Positions 59,401 to 64,000 of a stretch of 64,000 nt of DNA are shown here, in pieces (the first letter of the stretch is position 1; each line of letters opens with the position of its first letter). The translations under genes were made by a program, and so were the position numbers. Origin of the DNA: Sipunculus nudus (taxonomy: Eukaryota; Annelida; Sipuncula; Golfingiida; Sipunculidae); the NCBI GenBank assembly GCA_026874595.1, contig CM049309.1, forward strand, positions 19,347,576-19,411,575, in the 5' to 3' direction. Under the pieces are notes generated by a model. That model saw only the letters and a program-made list of their open reading frames with translations. It was not told the DNA's origin and did not search any database.

Positions 59401-62400
59401 GTAGTTTGTTTGTTATATACAATGTACTTTCCTGTGATGCTGAAAACAGTACTTTACAAAACAGTACTTCATAAAACAGTACTTCACAAATCTGTTCATG
59501 CAATGATTTTCACTTGTGTTCACAGGAAACAGCCATTGTCAAATTCTAAACTAGCTATCTGAAATGTCTCAGACGTAGCTTTTTGTTTAGTAATCATTAT
59601 ATTACAATACTAAGACACCCTTACCTTTCACCTGTATTTGTTATTTTTTTTCACCCATGAAAAAGGATTATGCAAAAATGACTGAACCAATAACCATGAA
59701 TCTTTGGGGAGGGCTGGATATTGGCCTAGAATGACCCATTATATTTTGGAGCAAATCTGGATACAGCAGGCTAAACCAGTAGAATGCTTTAGCCTTGGCA
59801 GAGGCATAGACTCTACCAAGTACCCTCTAGTTCACCATTTACAATGATTTTCAAATTAAGTACTGCTTTCTCACAGCCCGATGAAGCTAGGACTATACAG
59901 ATAATCAGGTCTGTATGTTGGAAAGATTGACCACATGGTGGGAAGCGGGGATGGGGCATATATTTAGAACAAACAGCAATACCACATTTTTTCTAGTCAT
60001 ATGTATATCACTTGCAATTTAGAAGATTCTCTGTAATATGACATTCTCAATGGACTGTACTGACAAAATTTGTTTCAAATTTAAATGGGACAGATTTTTT
60101 TTACAGATAGATAACAGCTATGATTTCCAATTTTTCTTAGCTGAATCACAACTCATATGTATATCACTTGCAATTTAGAAGATTCTCTGTAATATGACAT
60201 TCTCAATGGACTGTACTGACAAAATTTGTTTCAAATTTAAATGGGACAGATTTTTTTTACAGCTAGATAACAGCTATGATTTCCAATTTTTCTTAGCTGA
60301 ATCACAACTCATATGTATATCACTTGCAATTTAGAAGACTTTACTGTAATATGACATTCTTAATAAAACTGCATAGTCAAAGGAGAGTCCCTACTACAGG
60401 CTGTAACTTTCAAATCATCCTCAGGTTTTCAATGAGGAGTAATGTTACTTAAATCAGCGGGTTAATCAAGAAACTGGATTGAGATCCTGGAAACTGATAA
60501 AAGGCCATCATACAATCCAATTGGTGCTAAAATCAAATTTAATGTAATTTCCCTGAAACATGGAATCTGAGCTGTTAAATTTATGAATAAGATGTAGTCT
60601 AGCTTCATACAAACACCAGAAACAGGCTTTGACTTTGTGTCTTATTTTTAAAAGGGGGGAGAGTTCAGTCCAGATAAACATTTGCAAGTGTAAGGAACCA
60701 TGTCCTCTAATGATCAGAAGACATGTTTGACCATTTGACCAGTGAACATACCATATCTTTAGCTTCAATGTCAGCACCATTTTTTAGCAGTAGATCGACA
60801 ATTTCAGTATGGCCTTCTTGAGATGCTACATGTAATGGTGTGCGGTCCACTTTGGTTCGTGCATCACGGCTGATCCCAGCACGCAGTAAAACTTCTGCTG
60901 TCAGTAAATGTCCAAACTGTGCTGCAAAATGGAGCGGTGAAGTCCCCAGCTGAAATAAAAGAAAATGTTCTCTTGAGCCTCGTTATACTGAGTAGAATGT
61001 TTCATTATCAATTAATACTTTAACACTAACAGAGATTAATACATTTGGGTTGAGATATATGCAGGATAACTCTATCCTAACCATTTTACATGTATTATCA
61101 CAGTGTTCAATCTTTTGTCAATCATTTTGGTTTAGATCATTTTTGGGGTTATCCTAATTTTAATTCACATCTACGCTAGTACTACCAGAAACCCATAATG
61201 ATAATTTTTTATAAATTTTGTCCTGAAAACAGAAAATGACTGAACTTTGTGTAAGCAAAGTTCTGATTCTGTCAGCATATAACAAGTGACCAACAGGTCA
61301 TGATGCTCAGCTGACCTGTGACAAAGAGAAATTCTATCAACTTAGATTGCTGTCATTTTAGCATGTTTGCAAACTGTGTCTGCAGCAGTTCTGAAGAACA
61401 TACCAAAGGGATTGCCTTCAACTTTCCATGGTGATAGAAACGTGTATATATTGCAATTTCTTTCATTAGTGCATTAAACATAAAAAAAACTGTTTGTTCA
61501 CTCCTATTGTGACATGTCAATCATGAACTAGTTTTATCTGGTATCAGAGATGCCATAGTATCCCCAAACAATTAAGGCATACCCCTAAGCAAAATAGGCC
61601 CCCTTTTTCAGAAGCACTTCTGACACTTGAGAAGGCCAAGGCCACCACAAATGTTTGAACTTGAAGGAGAGAATTCACATATCAAATTTGAACAGAAGGA
61701 AAGAAGTTTTTCAAAAGTTATTGGGTTCACAAAAATCCTATATCGGCATATGTGATCTTGAATGACAAGGTCAAGGTCACAGGTTTTCAAACATGTCATT
61801 TTGGAGATTTTGAAGAAAAAGATGAGCTAATTAAAATGTTATGGGGTTCACTAAAATCCTATATATTTGCAGAATTGACCGTGAAGACCCAGTTCATGGT
61901 CACCTTTCTTCCAACAAATGGCGATACTGGTGGAAATATTTTTTTGTGTCAAATCTGAAGGAAACTGATGCAGAAATAAAAAGTTACAGTTTTCAAACTC
62001 TTGCTAAAACTTATCATCTGACATCTTTTATTTGGATATTCATAAAAATACAACCATCCCCTTGAAAAACAATGTTTTATTTGTTTTTCACCAAACAATG
62101 GAAGTATTTAAGGTCAAGGTCACTCTCATAGTGTAGGTCATGATCTTAATTAGATCAATAGACTTAATCTGATACCTCAAATCTATGCATGTGCAAAATA
62201 TTAATGAAATGTGTCCATTTGTTTTTGACTTATAATGCATAAAGTTCAGTAAAGTGGCAATGATAAAGGTATTTTAAGATGCAAAAACAAGAAAATAATA
62301 CTAGGTGGCACCAGTCTCAAATAAAATACAAAGCTATCCAAGATCTTTGGTCAACTTGATTTTTGGACCAATCAATGCATCCTTTCTTGAGATATTAAAG

Positions 62401-63589
62401 ATTTTGTGTGATTTTCAACAAATATGGAAATATTAAGGGTCAAGGCCACTCTAATAGTAAAGGTCATGATCTTAATTTAAACAGACTTCATCCCATACCT
62501 CAAATCAATGCATATGCATAATATGAAAGAAATCTGTCCATCAGTTTCTGACTAATAAAGCTCACAGTACTGTAAAGTGGCAATGATTGTGGTATTGAAA
62601 ACAAGAAAAGGACAATAGGTAGCTCCCCCATTCTCGTGTACAACACAAAGCTATCCAAAATCTGGGTCAACTTGATTTTTGGACCAATCCATGCAATCTT
62701 TCTTGAGATATTTAAGATTTTGTGTAATTTTTACCAAAAATCAACTTATTCAAGGTCAAGGTCACCCTCCTAGTAGAGGTCATGACCCTATTTTAAAAAG
62801 GCTTTGTTCACTCACCAATATCTATGCACATGTAAAGTTCAGTAAAGATCTGTGGAACATTTTTTGAGTTATCGCCCAGACAAGATTTATGTGTTGCAGC
62901 GGTGGAACCATGCTAAAACCATAGTACCCCAGACAAATTGTCTGGGGATACAATTATAGGTCTGCAAATGTATTACTGGTTTTTAATATGTAAAAAAAAT
63001 TGCAATTGTGTCAGCAACAGTTCTGAAAAACAGGCTGAGATAATTTTCTTGTTATATGTACAAATGATGCACAATGTTTAAATTTTGTGTTTTGCAGTCT
63101 TGAAGTCTTGACTTTCTAAGTGTTTAAAAACAGAAAAATGTGTGTAACTCAAAATATAGGTCACAAAGACCTAACTTTTTGTACAAAAGGAATGACCATG
63201 ATATTTAGTCAGAGGTTTCTAGATTAAATGATTACAATTTATGTGCTGTTCATGAATGGGCCACCAGATGGCTGGTGGTCATCTGATCTATGGACATCTT
63301 GTGTGGCTTTCAAAAATCCATTTTAATATTAATTTGCATGACATTTTTAGTAATGTTATCAGGACTCCTGAAGGAATGGAGATGTGTTTGGTCTGTGACA
63401 CACAGAATGATCTATCAATAGATAATGAGATCTTGAGACCTATGGGATGATAAACCTACCCAGTCAGTGGTGAAGGGGGCCCCATTAGACATCAATGTCC
63501 TCACTTCATCCGTGTCGCCTCGTTTCGCTGCTTCAAGCAAGCTCTTTCCAAGGTCCACCAAGGACATTCTCTAAACCACAATCTGATGT
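47131..63589 (-). CDS. GABPB1: GA-binding protein subunit beta, all ten coding exons
   Basis: Coding segments on the minus strand are 63567-63460, 60949-60752, 59330-59232, 58752-58663, 57989-57788, 56120-56022, 54957-54835, 53904-53759, 48237-48147 and 47408-47131. They total 1434 nt, 477 aa plus stop, and every junction is in phase. The N-terminus [20 protein letters not shown] is nearly that of vertebrate GABPB. Ankyrin repeats fill about residues 5-160 ([32 protein letters not shown]). A Thr/Val/Ile-rich activation region follows, with the conserved block [18 protein letters not shown] (about 245-262) and VITIVAD (about 357). The C-terminus has EPAVKR (like the vertebrate EPPAKR nuclear localisation signal) and a coiled coil (about 430-468) for dimerisation. 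GABPB pairs with the ETS factor GABPA to form a nuclear tetramer that activates mitochondrial and housekeeping promoters. It is longer than human GABPB1 (about 383-395) and GABPB2 (448), mostly in the middle. One gene here probably precedes the vertebrate GABPB1/2 split. Confidence 0.95.
48147..48237 (-). CDS. GABPB1: GABPB coding exon 9
   Basis: 91 nt, phase 0 to 1, acceptor TTGTCTCTGCAG, donor GTGAGT. It encodes [20 protein letters not shown] to GDSAD, matching the vertebrate QQVITIVTDG and VTMPDGQQV activation motifs. Confidence 0.9.
48415..49140 (+). mobile_element. Modular repeat element in GABPB intron 8 (family D)
   Basis: Repeated modules contain AAGGTCAAGGTCACCAG, TCTGAGATTTTGG and TTCAAAAGTTATxxxATTCAC. 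The same wording occurs in the element at 61528-62954. The 3' end has a TTTCCCCCATGGGAGGGGAGA-like imperfect stem near 49125. The 5' end is not clear. Confidence 0.5.
49151..49333. mobile_element. Tc1/pogo-like MITE of 183 bp
   Basis: The left end CGGTGAAACCTCTTGTGTC and the complement of the right end, CACTGAAATCTCATTGTGTC, are matching inverted ends. TA lies on both sides (49149-49150, 49334-49335). Tigger/pogo-type MITEs have such ends and TA duplications. A similar single end (ACTGTGAAACCTCATGTCAAA) is at about 47504. Confidence 0.75.
49340..50210. other. GABPB intron 8, featureless part
   Basis: No recognisable element. Confidence 0.5.
51771..52944 (+). mobile_element. Intact family A hairpin-ended element, reference copy A3
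   Basis: 5' end CTAGAATATGG, 7-bp stem GTAGTCG-ACAAG-CGACTAC (51782-51800), then TGTATCCGCCAAAA (51802-51815). Modules have palindromes at 51917, 52065, 52195, 52344, 52474 and 52622, alternately about 148 and 130 bp apart. The 3' end is a hairpin TATCCGC-AAAAC-TTT-GTTTT-GGCGGATA (52914-52941) followed by CAA; TTTTGGCGGATACA (52930-52943) is the exact complement of the 5' segment. The host text reads GCAAAGAA before and TCATGGTGATCAATGC after, while sister modules read through uninterrupted. Hence the insertion is between A and T with no target duplication. No protein is encoded. Confidence 0.85.
52771..52789 (+). promoter_or_regulatory. Three nuclear receptor half-sites in element A3
   Basis: AGGTCA-G-AGGTCA-AGGTCA: a DR1 followed directly by a third half-site that makes TCAAGGTCA, the ERR/SF-1 type extended half-site. 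The equivalent place in A1 (2326-2338) keeps the DR1. Confidence 0.35.
53759..53904 (-). CDS. GABPB1: GABPB coding exon 8
   Basis: 146 nt, phase 1 to 0, acceptor ATTACCACAG, donor GTAGGA. It encodes [20 protein letters not shown] to [10 protein letters not shown]. It is acidic and Val-rich, comparable to the vertebrate EEVVTAESVDGAIQQ region. Confidence 0.85.
53944..54310. mobile_element. MITE of 367 bp with CTGTGGTTG ends
   Basis: Ends CTGTGGTTG and CAACCACAG, flanked by TA on both sides. CGCGAAA and TTCGCGA motifs lie inside. It lies in GABPB intron 7. Half-copies are at 34245 and about 31395. Confidence 0.75.
54311..54834. other. GABPB intron 7 remainder
   Basis: Nothing recognisable. 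Confidence 0.5.
54835..54957 (-). CDS. GABPB1: GABPB coding exon 7
   Basis: 123 nt, phase 1 to 1. It encodes [20 protein letters not shown] to QTLSLT, with no strong vertebrate counterpart. It is supported by the acceptor GAATTTTCAG, the donor GTATGT, phase agreement and an open frame. As a symmetric exon it could be skipped without a frameshift. Confidence 0.82.
54958..56021. other. GABPB intron 6
   Basis: AT-rich with a TATATA-type run near 55125-55175. No element recognised. Confidence 0.6.
56022..56120 (-). CDS. GABPB1: GABPB coding exon 6 (conserved [12 protein letters not shown] block)
   Basis: 99 nt, phase 1 to 1. It carries [20 protein letters not shown], almost identical to the vertebrate [19 protein letters not shown]. 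The acceptor is a CAGCAG tandem (56123-56118), so a form lacking one Ala is possible. Confidence 0.95.
56249..56276 (+). repeat. (AAT)n microsatellite
   Basis: About seven AAT units in GABPB intron 5. Confidence 0.9.
56594..56640 (+). repeat. 24-bp tandem duplication
   Basis: ACACAATGGTGAACTAGTCT plus TTAA occurs twice in succession without change. Confidence 0.9.
56641..57787. other. GABPB intron 5, featureless part
   Basis: One GGTGGCGCTACC variant near 56652; otherwise nothing recognised. Confidence 0.5.
57788..57989 (-). CDS. GABPB1: GABPB coding exon 5 (linker and activation region)
   Basis: 202 nt, phase 0 to 1. It encodes [20 protein letters not shown] and a Val/Thr/Ile-rich stretch. 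The acceptor TCATTTTACAG and donor GTAAGC fit, and the frame joins exons 4 and 6. Sequence is weakly conserved here, as in other species. Confidence 0.85.
57990..58662. other. GABPB intron 4
   Basis: Nothing recognisable. Confidence 0.6.
58663..58752 (-). CDS. GABPB1: GABPB coding exon 4 (last ankyrin repeat)
   Basis: 90 nt, phase 0. [20 protein letters not shown] to THVE. It matches the vertebrate KTAFDISIDNGNEDLAEIL position. Acceptor GATTTTGCAG, donor GTAAGC. Confidence 0.92.
58753..59231. other. GABPB intron 3
   Basis: Nothing recognisable. Confidence 0.6.
59232..59330 (-). CDS. GABPB1: GABPB coding exon 3 (ankyrin repeat)
   Basis: 99 nt, phase 0. [14 protein letters not shown] to [10 protein letters not shown], one full ankyrin repeat. 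Acceptor TATTTTGCAG, donor GTAAGA. Confidence 0.95.
59331..59997. other. GABPB intron 2, first part
   Basis: A short near-tandem ACAGTACTTCA motif near 59448-59490; otherwise nothing. Confidence 0.5.
59998..60365 (+). repeat. 156-bp tandem duplication, 2.4 copies
   Basis: The block starting CATATGTATATCACTTGCAA occurs at 59998, 60154 and 60310. The first two full copies are nearly identical, and the third is partial with a few changes. It lies in GABPB intron 2. Confidence 0.95.
60752..60949 (-). CDS. GABPB1: GABPB coding exon 2 (ankyrin repeats)
   Basis: 198 nt, phase 0 at both ends, acceptor TTTTATTTCAG, donor GTATGT. It encodes [14 protein letters not shown] through [12 protein letters not shown] to GADIEAKDM, colinear with vertebrate GABPB. 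Confidence 0.96.
61284..61320 (+). repeat. Isolated family B 5' end
   Basis: CAAGTGACC-AACA-GGTCATG then GCTCAGCTGA after host AA. No B body is seen beyond it. Confidence 0.5.
61528..62954 (+). mobile_element. Family C hairpin-ended modular element in GABPB intron 1
   Basis: 5' end CTAGTTTTATC after AA, a 7-bp stem TGGTATC-AGA-GATGCCA, then GTATCCCCAAACAATT (61558-61573). The 3' end is ACCATAGTA and a palindromic stem with 10-bp arms CCCCAGACAA / TTGTCTGGGG (62927-62947), then GATACAA. AATTGTCTGGGGATAC (62936-62951) complements the 5' segment with one mismatch. The modules carry AAGGTCAAGGTCAC and GCTATCCAAxATCT phrases. The plan is the same as A3. Non-coding. Confidence 0.75.
62955..63459. 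other. GABPB intron 1, part next to exon 1
   Basis: Contains phrases like ATAGGTCACAAAGACCTAACTT reminiscent of family B modules; no clear ends. Confidence 0.4.
63460..63589 (-). CDS. GABPB1: GABPB coding exon 1
   Basis: The start codon is at 63567-63565, followed by 36 codons to the donor GTAGGT. The 22 bases before the ATG follow an acceptor-like TATTTTTCAG, so an upstream leader exon is likely beyond the window. It encodes the GABPB N-terminal motif through APFTTDW. Confidence 0.95.
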
Positions 63590-64000
63590 CTGAAAAATAT
63601 AATGGTTAAAACACAGTCACCTTTTATGATTATGGATACTGATGTAGACATAAGTCATTTAGAAAGTATAAGGAAAATATTTTTCTATTTGATAGGATAT
63701 GTGACACCTCCATCATCTTTGTTGTAATATGACAGTCAACACCATCTGAAATTGAGTGCAAGTCCTAGTCCAGGCCACTCAAATCTGAGTCCAAGTCATT
63801 TGGAAACCTAGTTAAGTCTTAGTCCCCTGCAAATCTCCATGTAAAAAGAAACTTAAAATGGAAAATTGAGGTTATCAAGTGTTAGTTGACACAAATTTCT
63901 TTACTTGAATGTTTGATTACATTTAGATCCCAATGCAGCTTGGTATACGTAATCGTATTTTATATGACAGAACGTATTGTGGTATGCCCACTTTCCATCC
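63590..64000. other. GABPB 5' leader intron
   Basis: Upstream of an acceptor at the 5' border of exon 1. No leader exon can be supported within the window. Confidence 0.5.

Overview
The window is animal nuclear DNA. It is AT-rich, with GT-AG introns, long intergenic stretches and very dense interspersed repeats, and no bacterial-style gene packing. Three conserved metazoan genes can be assembled exon by exon. The repeat landscape includes Pearl/HINE-like elements with a tandem core of about 180 bp, tRNA-derived SINEs and many MITEs. It suggests a mollusc, most likely a bivalve. That placement is an inference, and the species cannot be read from the sequence.

Layout. (1) About 1-20.4 kb, minus strand: the 5' part of an ABCA1-type ABC transporter. 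The coding exons are 10617-10701 (start codon), 6567-6660, 651-792 and 1-49; the gene continues off the left edge. A non-coding first exon near 20.25-20.4 kb is possible. (2) 20.4-28.4 kb: intergenic DNA between two divergently oriented genes, with repeats and a candidate CRE plus TATA promoter at 22.85 kb. (3) 28.4-31.8 kb, plus strand: a complete four-exon FBXO28 orthologue (336 aa). (4) 31.8-47.1 kb: repeat-rich intergenic DNA, including a Pearl-like tandem array. (5) 47.1-63.6 kb, minus strand: all ten coding exons of a GABPB (GA-binding protein beta) orthologue (477 aa), with large element insertions in its introns.

The three genes have unrelated roles: lipid transport, SCF ubiquitin ligase and ETS-partner transcription factor. 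Nothing suggests that they work together.

The most notable observations are these. First, a 42-bp minisatellite has amplified the 3' splice site and the first codons of ABCA exon 2. It gives nine equivalent in-frame acceptors at exact 42-bp spacing. Second, several repeat families share one architecture: a 5' end CTAG or CAAG after a host AA, then a hairpin, a subterminal inverted repeat, a modular body and a 3' hairpin. One copy sits in a related repeat whose empty site can be read in this window, and it inserted between A and T without target-site duplication. This points to a clan of Helitron/Helentron-like non-autonomous elements. Third, a 12-bp perfect palindrome, GGTGGCGCCACC, recurs at alternating spacings of about 148 and 130 bp inside these elements.
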